Positions 20,437-29,666 of a stretch of 64,000 nt of DNA are shown one piece after another (positions within the stretch are counted from its first letter, which is position 1; every line of letters begins with the position of its first letter). A program made the position numbers and the translations under genes. Where the stretch lies: the NCBI GenBank assembly GCA_026388415.1, contig JAPLJV010000044.1, positions 62,001-126,000 of the forward strand, in the 5' to 3' direction. This DNA is from Deltaproteobacteria bacterium. Its GTDB lineage: Bacteria; Desulfobacterota; Syntrophia; Syntrophales; JACQWR01. The notes below the pieces were generated by a model. It was given only the letters and a program-made list of their open reading frames with translations, ran no database searches and was not told the origin of the DNA.

Positions 20437-21333
20437 TCACAACGCCCGCATCCACTCTGGTTTAAGCCCAATCTCTCCACGCAAGGCAGCGTCAATCAAA
20501 TCCAGGGCTTTCTTTTTCCCGCTCGGCAGCTTGGCCTTGATGGGCAGGTAATTGGAGGCATGATTGGAGAAAAAATATCCCCGCGTCAGGTTGGTACAGG
20601 CGATCATTTCCCGTAATTCTCTGAGCAGGCCCAGTTCGTCCGGCAAGACAAATTTACCCTGTACGTAATCCTGATAAAGTGGCGTGCCCGGAATGAGCAT
20701 GACCGTTAAAGCCCCGACAAAATTCGGGTCCATGGCGCTCAAAAGCTCGCCCGTCGCCCTGGCGTGCTGGAGCGACTTTTCGCGGCCACCGATTCCTAAA
20801 AGAACGGTAACCGAAAGCTCTATGTCTGCCTCTTTCACCCGGCGCCCCATCTCTATGCACGTCTCGGCAGTGGAACCTTTGTGAATCGCTTTTCTGATCT
20901 CATCATCTCCGGTTTCGACCCCATAGAAAAGGATGCCCAGATTATTCCGGCGCAATTGAATTAAATCTTCCAAGGATTTCCTCTTGACGCCTTTGACACT
21001 GGCATAGGCCCCTACCCTCTTCACCCTGGGCAAATGTTCTTTAATGCGTTCCAGAATCCACATCAGCCGCTGCTGGGGAATAATCAGGGCATCACCATCC
21101 ATCAAAAAGAGACGATCCTGATCCTGCATATATTTGGCCGCAAAAAGGATATCACCCAGTATAGTCTCATCATCCTTGATCCGGAAACGCTTGTCATGGT
21201 AGGAGCCGCAAAAGGTACACTTGTTATGCGAGCAACCGAGAGTTACCTGCAGCAGGATGCTGTCCGCCTCGCTGGGCGGCCTGATGCAAGCCCCTTCATA
21301 GTGCATGCCTTCATTTGCATTAAACCAGCTCAT
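20437..21333 (-). CDS. Radical SAM protein
   Basis: This 298-residue enzyme has the iron-sulfur cysteines Cys34, Cys39 and Cys42 in GCSHNKCTFC. The C-x4-C-x2-C spacing is one residue longer than the usual C-x3-C-x2-C; I recall this spacing from a set of uncharacterised bacterial radical SAM proteins. The TIM-barrel core continues with FLMDGDALI and LLGIGGREKSL. Substrate is unknown. The start follows a GAGGAGG site and lies 12 bases after the SemiSWEET gene, so the two form an operon. The stop is only 4 bases from that of the convergent carboxypeptidase gene. Confidence 0.88.
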   Translation of the reverse strand: MSWFNANEGMHYEGACIRPPSEADSILLQVTLGCSHNKCTFCGSYHDKRFRIKDDETILGDILFAAKYMQDQDRLFLMDGDALIIPQQRLMWILERIKEHLPRVKRVGAYASVKGVKRKSLEDLIQLRRNNLGILFYGVETGDDEIRKAIHKGSTAETCIEMGRRVKEADIELSVTVLLGIGGREKSLQHARATGELLSAMDPNFVGALTVMLIPGTPLYQDYVQGKFVLPDELGLLRELREMIACTNLTRGYFFSNHASNYLPIKAKLPSGKKKALDLIDAALRGEIGLKPEWMRAL

Positions 21334-21345
21334 TATTATTCCTCC

Positions 21346-21603
21346 TCACTTGCCCCACTTCAATTTGGCATAGAGCATGCCAATACCTAAAACCAGGGAC
21401 ACGCTGTTCCATAAAATGACGGAAAGCAGGCCCAGCCAGATGCCGTAGGACAGCCAGAAGGCAATGCCGATGACAAACAGCACGCTGAAGGTAAGGCTGA
21501 TCTCATGGGCGCTCCGAAGCTTGAACAGCCGCCAAACCTGCGGAAACAAGCCTACGGTAGTCAACAATCCACCGATAAATCCGATCCATTCCCGCCAGTC
21601 CAA
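21346..21603 (-). CDS. SemiSWEET/PQ-loop family sugar transporter subunit
   Basis: This 85-residue membrane protein has three predicted helices. The PQ-loop signature is seen in GLLTTVGLFPQVWRLF, and NSVSLVLGIGMLYAK ends the third helix. SemiSWEETs dimerise to form a small sugar-permeation path in the inner membrane. The start appears to be TTG 21603, with GGGGAGA at suitable spacing. It is co-transcribed with the radical SAM gene. Family assignment is confident; the sugar is unknown. Confidence 0.85.
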   Translation of the reverse strand: MDWREWIGFIGGLLTTVGLFPQVWRLFKLRSAHEISLTFSVLFVIGIAFWLSYGIWLGLLSVILWNSVSLVLGIGMLYAKLKWGK

Positions 21604-22097
21604 ATATCTCTCCCCGATTTTCTCTATTTACTCCGCTTGACCATCATAGAACTTATCCTTGCTGACAGCAGGCTGGGATGCCATTGATTTAACAAGGTCA
21701 TGCGTAAAAGCTGCTTCGGTGCATCTACTGTTACCTTATAAATAACGCACTATCAATAATTTTCTTCCCCAGCTACCGCTACCCCCCGTCCAAAATCATT
21801 CCCTGGCACACAAATTCGATGCCCGGAAAATTTTATAAAAAATTGGGAAATATGTCCTTTCTTTTTCGATGGCTTTTGTGTATAAGGAGACGAAGGTTGC
21901 AGTTTTCGGAGGGAGGTTTTTGTGATGAGCAGGGTTGATGCTATCTTTCTGAAAGCATTAGAAGCGCATCCCCCGGCAGGATGCAAGATTTCAATGCGTA
22001 ATGGTTATCTTTACTTGGGACACAATTACTCTGGGATGAATACATCCAGGCAGAACACTCCATAAACTGGGAACCGACTCAATAATAGAGGCAAGGT
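21604..22097. other. Long intergenic region with one weak short ORF
   Basis: This 494-base AT-rich region separates the divergent SemiSWEET and DUF748 genes, so both promoters should lie here. I see no convincing promoter hexamer pair. The only coding candidate is the 46-residue frame at 21925. A minus-strand frame at 21753-21986 shows no family resemblance. Confidence 0.6.
21925..22065 (+). CDS. Small hypothetical ORF, 46 residues
   Basis: ATG 21925 follows a strong GGAGGGAGG purine run. The frame gives a short soluble peptide containing ISMRNGYLYLGHNYSG and ends 32 bases before the DUF748 gene. I recognise no family. The good ribosome binding site is the only support; it could be a leader peptide or chance. 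Confidence 0.3.
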   Translation: MSRVDAIFLKALEAHPPAGCKISMRNGYLYLGHNYSGMNTSRQNTP

Positions 22098-25000
22098 ATG
22101 TGGCGACGTGCAATCAGGATTGTATTGAGCCTGCCGTTCCTTATTGTAACAGGATTGTTCTCTATCTATCTGGTGTTCGGCTTTTTTCTGATCAACCCGC
22201 TGGCTCAAAAGCTATTGCCCTGGGTGGCCGAAACAAAACTTGCCAGCAGGTTGAGCGTGCAGCAAGTTAAATTCAATCCTATCACACTTGAAACTACCGT
22301 GGATGGCTTGAAACTGACCGAGCCAAACGGTAAGTTCCTCGCCGGTTTTGAGCAGCTCTACCTCAACATCGGTGTCACGGGACTGCTCCGCTTGGCTTGG
22401 CGTATTCAGGATATTCAAATCAAGAGCCCGCGTGCGCTGTTGGCGGTGCAACCTGATGGCAAGTTCAATTGGGCTGCGCTGATCACCAATCTGAATAAAG
22501 ACAAAAAGCCACCGTCGGGGACCGTGGCAAGAGTGCTGATCGATCACATCAAAATTGACGACGGTAAGGTCGAGTACACCGACGCCAACCGTGCAGGCCG
22601 TCCGTTCAAAGCTGTGTTGCAGCCGCTCGGGATTGAGTTCGATGGCTTGTCCACGTTGCCCGGCGATCACGGCAATTACAGAATTGTTGCCAAATTGCCT
22701 GAGCAGGGCGCTAAGCTTAAATTGAAGGGTGATATAGGGTTGAACCCGCTATCGACCAAGGGCGAAATCGCTCTGGATGGCATGCGGCTGGCCGATTTGC
22801 AGTATTTGTTCAAGAATCCGCGCAAATTCGAACTTTTGTCCGGCACGCTGACTGCGGATTTACGTTACCGCTTCGCCATGGTACACAACAAGACGGGAGC
22901 GGACGCGCCTTCGGTGCAGGTCAACGATGCAAATCTCAGCTTAAAGAATTTCGTACTGGCTCCGCGCCGTGGTGGTTCGCCTGTGCTCGAACTTACCGAG
23001 TTGCAGATCGGCAATGCGAACATAGATCTGGCGCAGTGCCGTGTCGAAGTAGCGACCGTGAACCTGATTGGTGGCAAACTGGCGGCAACCCGCAATGTTA
23101 AGGGCACTCTGGATTGGCAAACGATGTTTGCCGCAGACAAGGAGAAAACAGCGCCGACATCCTTTGTACAATCTCCGCCTGAAGCAAGCGCACCAGCGCA
23201 GCCCTGGAAAATCGCAGTACATGCAATCAAGCTGGCTGACTGGGCGGCGCGCTTTACCGACCAGGGGTTTGCCAAACCGCTCATCGTGAGCGCAAATGGC
23301 CTTGGGATGACCGCAGCGCTGACGGGTGAAGTTGGTGACAAGCAGGCAATCGAAGTCAGCCCGGTAAATGTATCCCTGGGGCTGGTACGGGTTATGTCGG
23401 GTGAGCAGAAAGTGGCTGCGCTGCAAAGCGCCGCACTGGTCAACGCGAAACTGAAGTTGGCGGAAAACCGGCTCGTTATCGACGCAGTGGAATTGCACGA
23501 CATAAGCACCGCGGTGATGCTGGACAAGAACAAAATCCTCAACTGGGCCGAGATAATGAAAGCTGCCCCGGACGTTCCAACACCAGCGCCGCAAAAGCAC
23601 GCAACGGTCAAGTCAGCCGCCGCGGACAAACCCGGCATGGCTGTCGAGCTTGCACGCTTCAGTCTGGACGGTCTCGAAATCAGAATCGTTGATCAGTCGA
23701 CCAACGCACCGGTCAAACTCGATGTCGCCAAGGGCTTTGTGACGATGAACAACCTGAGTCTCGATACGAACAAACCCGTGCCGATAGAAGCCGGTTTTAG
23801 CCTCAAACAAGGTGGAAATTTCAAAGCCCACGGCAATATCACCCCGGGCAATGCGTCGGGCAAACTCGACCTAACGCTCGTCGGTCTGTCGTTGAAACCC
23901 TTTACGTCTTATGTCAACCAGTTTGCCAAGCTCAATCTGCATTCGGGTGCGGCTTCTACACGCGGCAAGCTCATGTTTGTGCGAGCCGAAACGGGGATGA
24001 AAGTGGATTTTGGCGGTGGCTTTGCGGTAGACGACCTTGCCCTCACCAAAGAAGTATCAGGAGATCTTTTTTTCGGGTGGGAAAGGCTGTCCTCGGACAG
24101 CCTGGAGTTAAAACTGAGTCCAAATCGCCTGCACATGAACGAGTTGGTGGCGTCACATCCATTCAGTAAGGTCATTATTTTTGAAGACAAGGATATGAAC
24201 CTGAAGCGTATTTTGCGTAATTCAGAGACGGAGGGCGCTAAAACGGCAAAGGCAGAAATACCTGCGAAGACAGAGACACGCGAAGAAACTGCTGTCTTCC
24301 CGTTTGCTATAGAGCGTCTGCGTATAGTCAGTGCCAACGTCGCGTTTGCCGACCTCTCGCTGAAGCCACAGTTCGGCACGCTGATGCACGACCTCACCGG
24401 TGTGGTCACAGGCCTTTCCAATGATCCGGCGACGATGGCGTTGGTGGAACTTGACGGCAAGGTGGACGAATTTGGCTCAGCCCGCATTCGTGGCTCGGTC
24501 CAGCCATTCAGGGCGACCGATTTCACTGACTTGAAGCTCACCTTCCGAAATCTTGAAATGGCCAACATGACTCCGTACTCGGGGAAATTTGCCGGGCGGA
24601 GAGTCGAATCCGGCAAGCTTGCGGTCGATCTCGAATACAAGGTCAAGCAGCGCCAGTTGGCTGGCGATAACAAGATCGTGATCAACAAACTCAAACTCGG
24701 CGAGCGGGTCGACAGCCCGGAGGCGATAAACATACCGCTCGACCTGGCGATTGCGCTATTGGAAGATAGCGAAGGCATCATCGACCTGGATTTGCCAGTT
24801 TCGGGAAACCTCGATGACCCGCAGTTCAGCTACGGTAAGGTTATCTGGAAAGCTATCGTCAACGTGCTGACCAAACTCGTAACATCACCCTTCCGCGCGC
24901 TCGGCAGTTTGATGGGAATCAGTTCCGACAAGCTTGAAGCGGTGGAATTCGACTTCGGTGCAGCGACTCTATTGCCGCCCGAACAGGAGAAACTCAAGGA

Positions 25001-25505
25001 AATCGGCAAGACGCTCCTCAAACGGCCTGCGCTCACGCTGTCCATTGCCCCCGCCTATGCCTTGAAGAAGGATACCCGCGCGATCCAGGAATTTAGGATC
25101 CGACGCGATGTCGCACGAAGCATGGAGTTGAATGTCGAGCCTGATCACGACCCGGGGCCGGTCGACACCGCCAATCCTCGTGCGCAAAAAGCTCTGGAGA
25201 CTTTATATGGTGATCGTTTTGACAACCAGGGCGGGTTGAAGGTGATCAAGTCCGAATACGAAAAACCCAAAGATAGCGTGAAGACGATTCATGCCGACAT
25301 GCTGGAACGCCTGACCTTGCAGATTCCCGTAACAAACGTCGAATTGAAACAGCTGGCGCAGTCGCGCGGCAAAGCGGTGCAGCAGGCACTGATAACACTG
25401 GGTAAGATGGATACAGCCAAAATCAGCGTGGGCGAGCCTGTGAATAAAGACGATGACGGGAAGGTCGTAGTATGCAAGATAAGCCTGAGTACAGGCAACC
25501 ACTAA
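22098..25505 (+). CDS. DUF748 / AsmA-like envelope protein
   Basis: This very large protein of 1135 residues has one N-terminal membrane helix (about 8-33) followed by long repetitive beta-strand-rich sequence in the periplasm. The architecture and motifs such as [27 protein letters not shown] and the C-terminal [20 protein letters not shown] match DUF748 proteins of the AsmA/TamB-like group, which are proposed to bridge the inner and outer membranes for lipid movement. The C-terminal part (about 950-1135) contains [10 protein letters not shown], resembling an OmpA-like periplasmic tail. It is followed 20 bases later by the aquaporin gene. The exact role is not established. Confidence 0.85.
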   Translation: MWRRAIRIVLSLPFLIVTGLFSIYLVFGFFLINPLAQKLLPWVAETKLASRLSVQQVKFNPITLETTVDGLKLTEPNGKFLAGFEQLYLNIGVTGLLRLAWRIQDIQIKSPRALLAVQPDGKFNWAALITNLNKDKKPPSGTVARVLIDHIKIDDGKVEYTDANRAGRPFKAVLQPLGIEFDGLSTLPGDHGNYRIVAKLPEQGAKLKLKGDIGLNPLSTKGEIALDGMRLADLQYLFKNPRKFELLSGTLTADLRYRFAMVHNKTGADAPSVQVNDANLSLKNFVLAPRRGGSPVLELTELQIGNANIDLAQCRVEVATVNLIGGKLAATRNVKGTLDWQTMFAADKEKTAPTSFVQSPPEASAPAQPWKIAVHAIKLADWAARFTDQGFAKPLIVSANGLGMTAALTGEVGDKQAIEVSPVNVSLGLVRVMSGEQKVAALQSAALVNAKLKLAENRLVIDAVELHDISTAVMLDKNKILNWAEIMKAAPDVPTPAPQKHATVKSAAADKPGMAVELARFSLDGLEIRIVDQSTNAPVKLDVAKGFVTMNNLSLDTNKPVPIEAGFSLKQGGNFKAHGNITPGNASGKLDLTLVGLSLKPFTSYVNQFAKLNLHSGAASTRGKLMFVRAETGMKVDFGGGFAVDDLALTKEVSGDLFFGWERLSSDSLELKLSPNRLHMNELVASHPFSKVIIFEDKDMNLKRILRNSETEGAKTAKAEIPAKTETREETAVFPFAIERLRIVSANVAFADLSLKPQFGTLMHDLTGVVTGLSNDPATMALVELDGKVDEFGSARIRGSVQPFRATDFTDLKLTFRNLEMANMTPYSGKFAGRRVESGKLAVDLEYKVKQRQLAGDNKIVINKLKLGERVDSPEAINIPLDLAIALLEDSEGIIDLDLPVSGNLDDPQFSYGKVIWKAIVNVLTKLVTSPFRALGSLMGISSDKLEAVEFDFGAATLLPPEQEKLKEIGKTLLKRPALTLSIAPAYALKKDTRAIQEFRIRRDVARSMELNVEPDHDPGPVDTANPRAQKALETLYGDRFDNQGGLKVIKSEYEKPKDSVKTIHADMLERLTLQIPVTNVELKQLAQSRGKAVQQALITLGKMDTAKISVGEPVNKDDDGKVVVCKISLSTGNH

Positions 25506-25525
25506 TTTCAGAAAGGAGATACGAA

Positions 25526-26212
25526 ATGAAGCAGTACGGCGCAGAATTCTTTGGAACATTTTGGTTGGTTCTTGGCGGCTGTGGTAGTGCAGTTTTGGCA
25601 GCCGCATTTCCTGGGGTTGGTATTGGATTGCTGGGCGTTTCCCTTGCGTTCGGTCTAACAGTTTTAACCATGGCCTACGCGATCGGACACATATCCGGCT
25701 GCCATCTCAACCCAGCTGTGTCCATTGGGCTTTGGGCTGGCGGGCGCTTTCCTGCTGACAAGCTCCTGCCGTACATCATTGCACAAGTCCTCGGAGGCAT
25801 TGTGGCCGGTGGTGTTCTCTACCTTATTGCCTCTGGCAAGGCCGGATTCATGGTATCAGCTGGTTTTGCGTCAAATGGATATGGTATCCATTCGCCTGGT
25901 GGTTTCTCGTTGCTATCGGCGTTGGTTACCGAGATTGTCATGACCATGATGTTTCTTCTGATCATCCTCGGTGCTACGGACAAACGGGCACCGCAAGGGT
26001 TCGCCCCGATAGCCATCGGCCTCGGACTTACATTGATTCACCTAATCAGCATCCCGGTCACTAACACATCGGTTAACCCTGCCCGCAGTACCGCCGTCGC
26101 TTTGTTTGTTGGCGATTGGGCCATTATGCAGCTTTGGCTGTTCTGGGTCGCTCCGATCATTGGTGCTGTGTTAGGTGCCCTCGTTTATCGTTTCATCGGT
26201 GATAGTGAGTAG
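25526..26212 (+). CDS. aqpZ: Aquaporin Z-type water channel
   Basis: This 228-residue inner-membrane channel has six helices and two NPA half-helices: HLNPAVSIG near residue 62 and SVNPARSTA near 185. The second NPA is followed by the conserved arginine of the selectivity filter, and the pattern fits water-selective AqpZ rather than glycerol facilitators. AAGGAG at 25513-25518 sets the start at ATG 25526; an open frame from 25472 overlaps the previous gene and is unlikely. It lies next to mscL, making an osmotic-response pair. Confidence 0.95.
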   Translation: MKQYGAEFFGTFWLVLGGCGSAVLAAAFPGVGIGLLGVSLAFGLTVLTMAYAIGHISGCHLNPAVSIGLWAGGRFPADKLLPYIIAQVLGGIVAGGVLYLIASGKAGFMVSAGFASNGYGIHSPGGFSLLSALVTEIVMTMMFLLIILGATDKRAPQGFAPIAIGLGLTLIHLISIPVTNTSVNPARSTAVALFVGDWAIMQLWLFWVAPIIGAVLGALVYRFIGDSE

Positions 26213-26250
26213 TAATCCTGTCAAACAACACGTAGTAGAGGAGGTGAGGT

Positions 26251-26688
26251 ATGATCAAAGAATTTAAAGAGTTCATTATGAAGGGAAATGTGCTTGACAT
26301 GGCGGTGGGCATCATCATTGGTGCAGCCTTTGGCAAGGTTGTCACATCTTTTGTAAGCGATGTACTGATGCCCCCCATAGGCCTTCTGCTCGGAAAGGTT
26401 GATTTCAGTAACCTATTCATCAACCTATCAGGTAAATCATTTGAATCGCTGGCTGATGCAAAAAAAGCCGGAGCTGCAACACTCAACTATGGGCTCTTTC
26501 TTAACACAACGATTGACTTTCTTATTGTAGGTTTTGCCATATTCATCATGGTTAGGCAGGTCAATCGCATGAAACGCCAGGAGGTAGCTCCCGCACCTAC
26601 AAACCGAGAGTGTCCGTTCTGCTATACTGCGATCCCGATTAAGGCCACCCGCTGCCCATATTGCACATCGGAACTTGCTTCCCGGTAA
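26251..26688 (+). CDS. mscL: Large-conductance mechanosensitive channel with C-terminal zinc ribbon
   Basis: This 145-residue MscL has the conserved N-terminal helix and TM1 in [20 protein letters not shown] and a second membrane helix at about 87-107. It opens on membrane tension to release solutes in hypo-osmotic shock. The cytoplasmic tail carries two CxxC pairs (CPFC and CPYC, about 16 residues apart), a probable zinc ribbon in place of part of the usual helix bundle. GGAGG precedes the start. It directly follows aqpZ. Confidence 0.96.
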   Translation: MIKEFKEFIMKGNVLDMAVGIIIGAAFGKVVTSFVSDVLMPPIGLLLGKVDFSNLFINLSGKSFESLADAKKAGAATLNYGLFLNTTIDFLIVGFAIFIMVRQVNRMKRQEVAPAPTNRECPFCYTAIPIKATRCPYCTSELASR

Positions 26689-26754
26689 CTTTGCCTGTGC
26701 CGGGATGGGTGAGAGGAACTGACATCAATAAAGACAGACAGAAAGGAGTATTTC

Positions 26755-27195
26755 ATGAAACGGTTGATATTTGCACTAGTAATATCTATGGTCATAGGTA
26801 ACATCCCGGCATTTGCATCGGATGTTGGCGTATCCATTAGCATTGGGCAACCGGGCTTCTATGGTCGCATTGACTTAGGGAACGCTCCCCAACCACAATT
26901 AATCTTGCCGCAACCGGTTATTATACAGCCTGTGCCACAGGGTAGGGCTGTCCAGCCAATTTATCTGCGTGTACCTCCTGATCACCAGAAGAACTGGAGC
27001 AGACACTGCCGCGATTACAATGCCTGCGGTCAGCCGGTATATTTTGTCAAGGATAAGTGGTACAATGACGTATATTCTCCCCATTACAATAAACAACATG
27101 GCAAACGGGGAGGCGACAGCCGTGACGATAGTCGCGGCAGAGGACACGACAAAGGCAACGATAGAGGCCGGCATCAAGGTCGCGATAGGGATTAA
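26755..27195 (+). CDS. Small exported protein with charged, disordered tail
   Basis: This 146-residue protein has a signal peptide (about 1-22, ending near PAFA). The mature part begins with VGVSISIGQPGFYGRIDLGN, followed by a Pro/Gln-rich stretch, a compact region with two cysteines (HCRDYNACGQPVYFVKD), and a C-terminal tail of about 30 residues made of Arg, Asp, Gly, His and Lys. Similar proteins are annotated as hypothetical periplasmic proteins. AAAGGAG precedes the start. Function unknown. Confidence 0.7.
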   Translation: MKRLIFALVISMVIGNIPAFASDVGVSISIGQPGFYGRIDLGNAPQPQLILPQPVIIQPVPQGRAVQPIYLRVPPDHQKNWSRHCRDYNACGQPVYFVKDKWYNDVYSPHYNKQHGKRGGDSRDDSRGRGHDKGNDRGRHQGRDRD

Positions 27196-27307
27196 TGTTT
27201 ATCAAACGATATTTCCTTAATAGCAAGTATTGTTACCTTGATAATTGCGATATTTGTTCCTCAAAACAATGATTAAGTGTATTTTGCTAAGAGATAAGGA
27301 GGCAATA

Positions 27308-27769
27308 ATGAAAAGAGCATATTTCATAATGAGTCTTACTCTACTGATGGGGATAATTATTAACAGCAACTCATTAGTCAGGGCGGCAGATTCGGGGTTA
27401 GTCCAGTTAATCACTAAAGACCTTGGGGTAACGGAAAAACAGGCAACAGGAGGAACTGGGGCCATATTCAATCTTGCCAAACATAATTTGGGTGCTGATG
27501 ATTTTACGCAGGTAGCCAAGGCTGTTCCTGGCATAGACAAAATGATGGCGGCAGCGCCCAAACCGGAAGGAGTGGCGGGGATGCTCGGAGGTGCCTCATT
27601 AGGGGGAAGTACTCCATCAGTGGGCGGAGTTGCGAGCCTGGCCGGAAGTTTCTCGAAACTGGGAATGAAGGCAGGTATGGTGAATGCGTTCATGCCCATT
27701 GTCCTTAACTATGTAAAGTCCAAGGGAGGGGAACCGCTCATGCTAATCCTGCAAAGCGCTTTGAAGTAA
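27308..27769 (+). CDS. DUF2780 exported protein (VcgC/VcgE-like)
   Basis: This 153-residue protein has a signal peptide (1-27). The mature domain carries the family pattern LGVTEKQATGGTGAIF and a following DDFTQVAKAVPGID segment, as in DUF2780 proteins. It is periplasmic or outer-membrane associated, with unknown function. AAGGAGG before ATG 27308 decides the start over the upstream open frame from 27245. It lies 70 bases before the OmpA-type gene and may share its transcript. Confidence 0.8.
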   Translation: MKRAYFIMSLTLLMGIIINSNSLVRAADSGLVQLITKDLGVTEKQATGGTGAIFNLAKHNLGADDFTQVAKAVPGIDKMMAAAPKPEGVAGMLGGASLGGSTPSVGGVASLAGSFSKLGMKAGMVNAFMPIVLNYVKSKGGEPLMLILQSALK

Positions 27770-27839
27770 GGCAGGTCACATCAAAGCAAGTTTACTTTCA
27801 GATTTTCAACAATTTTTTTAGATAAGAAAGGATGAAACA

Positions 27840-29225
27840 ATGAAAAAGACAGTTTGGTTATTTTTTATGGTTATTATGGTTCTTATTCTGGCTTCGTCTG
27901 CATACGCCGACAATAAGGCCAAGGCATTCTCCTTCAGTCCCTTTGTTGGAGGCTATATGTTCGAGGGCAACGAGAATCTGAATAACAAGCCGATTGCCGG
28001 TCTCCGTTTGGGCTACGATTTCACCAAGAATTGGGGGGTGGAGGGGCTTTTTGAATATCTGAAAACGGAATACGATATCCCCGCTTTAACCTCCAAGACA
28101 AATGTTTTTGGCTATCGCCTGGAAGCTCTTTATAACTTCATGCCGGAAAGCCGGTGGGTACCATACCTGGCCGTGGGCGCAGGAGGCAGAAGCCTCGGTT
28201 ATGATCATGAGCTGGTGAATAACAGGAACCAAGTTGCCCTTGATTACGGGGCCGGGCTGAAATATTTCCTCTACAGTGATGTGGCCCTTCGCGGGGATGT
28301 GCGGCACATCATTGCACTGAATGACAGGTTTAACAACCTGGAATACACCCTGGGTGCAACCGTTTACTTTGGTGGTTCCAAGCAGGCGGCGGCGCCGGTC
28401 GTTGTTGATTCGGATAACGACGGCGTATCCGACAATTACGATAAATGCCCCGGTACGCCGATAGGCGTCAAAGTTGATCAGGACGGTTGTCCTCTGGATA
28501 CCGACAAGGACGGCGTTACCGACAATCTGGACAAGTGTCCCGGCACGCCGGAAGGTGTGAAGGTGGATCAGGACGGTTGTCCACTGGATTCCGATAAGGA
28601 CGGTGTTGCCGACTATCTCGATAAGTGCCCCGGTACGCCGATAGGCGTCAAGGTTGATCAGGACGGTTGTCCGCTGGACTCCGATAAGGATGGAGTGCCC
28701 GACTATCTCGACAAGTGCCCCGGTACACCGATGGGTGTCAAGGTAGATGAGAATGGTTGCCCACCCGTGGAACAGCTTCAGGAAGTTCGAGCGGAGGCTC
28801 CGGCTGCTGCTGCCGTAGTGGAGACGAAGGAAGCAGTGGCCGCGGCTGCAGTTGCCAAGGAAATATTCGAGAAAGGCCGGGCGACCATCAATGTCGAGTT
28901 TGATACCAATAAGGCAGATATCAAGCCCGCCTTTGATAAAGAGATTCAGAAATTTGCCGATGTCATGAAAAATTACCCCGATCTCAAAGTGGTGATTGAG
29001 GGGCATACGGACAATGTCGGCGGCAAAGTTCCTAATGAGAAGCTTTCCGCGAAACGGGCCAACAGCGTGAAAGACTATTTGACGAAGAAATTTGGCATAG
29101 CAGAATCACGCTTGACGGCCAAAGGCTACGGTATGTCCAAGCCGCTTGACAGCAATAAGACGAAAGCGGGCAGGCAGAAAAACCGCCGGGTTGAAGCGGC
29201 AGTTGATTATACAATCAAGAAATAA
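27840..29225 (+). CDS. OmpA-family outer membrane protein with thrombospondin type 3 repeats
   Basis: This 461-residue protein has a signal peptide (1-23), an N-terminal eight-stranded barrel-type domain (about 27-180), four calcium-binding-type repeats (190-309), an Ala-rich linker, and an OmpA C-terminal peptidoglycan-binding domain (about 340-455) with VEFDTNKADI, VVIEGHTDNVGG and NRRVEA. It links the outer membrane to the cell wall. An AAGAAAGGA site precedes the start. A hairpin terminator follows at 29233. Confidence 0.93.
   Translation: MKKTVWLFFMVIMVLILASSAYADNKAKAFSFSPFVGGYMFEGNENLNNKPIAGLRLGYDFTKNWGVEGLFEYLKTEYDIPALTSKTNVFGYRLEALYNFMPESRWVPYLAVGAGGRSLGYDHELVNNRNQVALDYGAGLKYFLYSDVALRGDVRHIIALNDRFNNLEYTLGATVYFGGSKQAAAPVVVDSDNDGVSDNYDKCPGTPIGVKVDQDGCPLDTDKDGVTDNLDKCPGTPEGVKVDQDGCPLDSDKDGVADYLDKCPGTPIGVKVDQDGCPLDSDKDGVPDYLDKCPGTPMGVKVDENGCPPVEQLQEVRAEAPAAAAVVETKEAVAAAAVAKEIFEKGRATINVEFDTNKADIKPAFDKEIQKFADVMKNYPDLKVVIEGHTDNVGGKVPNEKLSAKRANSVKDYLTKKFGIAESRLTAKGYGMSKPLDSNKTKAGRQKNRRVEAAVDYTIKK
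28407..28766 (+). repeat. Four in-frame 90-base thrombospondin-3 type repeats
   Basis: Four tandem units of 30 residues each contain a DxDxDGVxD calcium-binding motif followed by KCPGTPxGVKVD and DGCP. They are protein-level repeats inside the OmpA-type gene and stiffen the linker between barrel and cell-wall domain. Confidence 0.9.
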
Positions 29226-29232
29226 ACGGATC

Positions 29233-29285
29233 GTGGGCCTCTCGTCCATAGGGATGGGGGGCCCACTCTTGCGTTATTAACTTTT
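29233..29285 (+). terminator. Hairpin terminator after the OmpA-type gene
   Basis: Arms GTGGGCC (29233-29239) and GGCCCAC (29260-29266) pair perfectly around a 20-base loop, followed by a moderately T-rich stretch. It starts 7 bases after the OmpA-type stop codon. The T tract is weak, so efficiency is uncertain. Confidence 0.5.
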
Positions 29286-29400
29286 CATCTATTTAGTTTC
29301 TCGAGCTTTTCCTGCTCAGTCTTACATTTGATGCAAAGAGTGGTGGCAGGTCTGTAAGTCATAGCCGATGTGCCCATCACATTGGCAGTCTAACGCACTG
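29285..29400 (-). pseudogene. Decayed DksA/TraR-type zinc-finger gene, C-terminal remnant
   Basis: The intergenic DNA after the OmpA-type gene holds, on the minus strand, a frame ending in TYRPATTLCIKCKTEQEKLE, which matches the C-terminal half of the DksA/TraR zinc finger (xRPxxxLCIxCKxxQE). Just upstream a different frame reads CQCDGHIG, matching the first cysteine pair (usually CxxCGxxI). The two parts are out of frame and no N-terminal coiled coil is present, so this is a fragment. The rest of the gap (29400-29596) is AT-rich without recognisable content. Confidence 0.55.
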
Positions 29401-29596
29401 TATTTACGATGTTTATAATTTAAATATTTTTATCGTACCCCCTAAGATACCCCCAAAAATTAAAGTACCTCCCTTTATCTCTTCTCTATGATATCATTTG
29501 CAACCATATCTTCAAACGCATATTTCTTTTTTCCTTTCCGGTCATTTTTTGTCCAGCTCCTGTAACTGAAGGGCAAGTGCGCCCTTACATATTCAA

Positions 29597-29625
29597 TTGA
29601 CATAACCGAATATTTTCCCTATCCT
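29597..29625 (+). promoter_or_regulatory. Sigma-70 type promoter for the methyltransferase gene
   Basis: TTGACA (29597-29602), a 17-base spacer and TATCCT (29620-29625) give a strong match. The predicted transcript starts near 29632, 35 bases before the start codon, with GGAGGA in between. Confidence 0.6.
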
Positions 29626-29666
29626 CGATCCAGCGGACTCGATAATTTCTTTGGAGGAATGACGGG

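Noticed and set aside
21753-21986. A 77-codon minus-strand frame in the SemiSWEET-DUF748 gap
   Set aside because: No ribosome binding site or family resemblance; it overlaps the better-supported short plus-strand frame.
28407-28766. Regular 90-base repeats that could suggest a CRISPR-like array
   Set aside because: They are in-frame and encode calcium-binding thrombospondin-3 units within an OmpA-type protein; there are no unique spacers.
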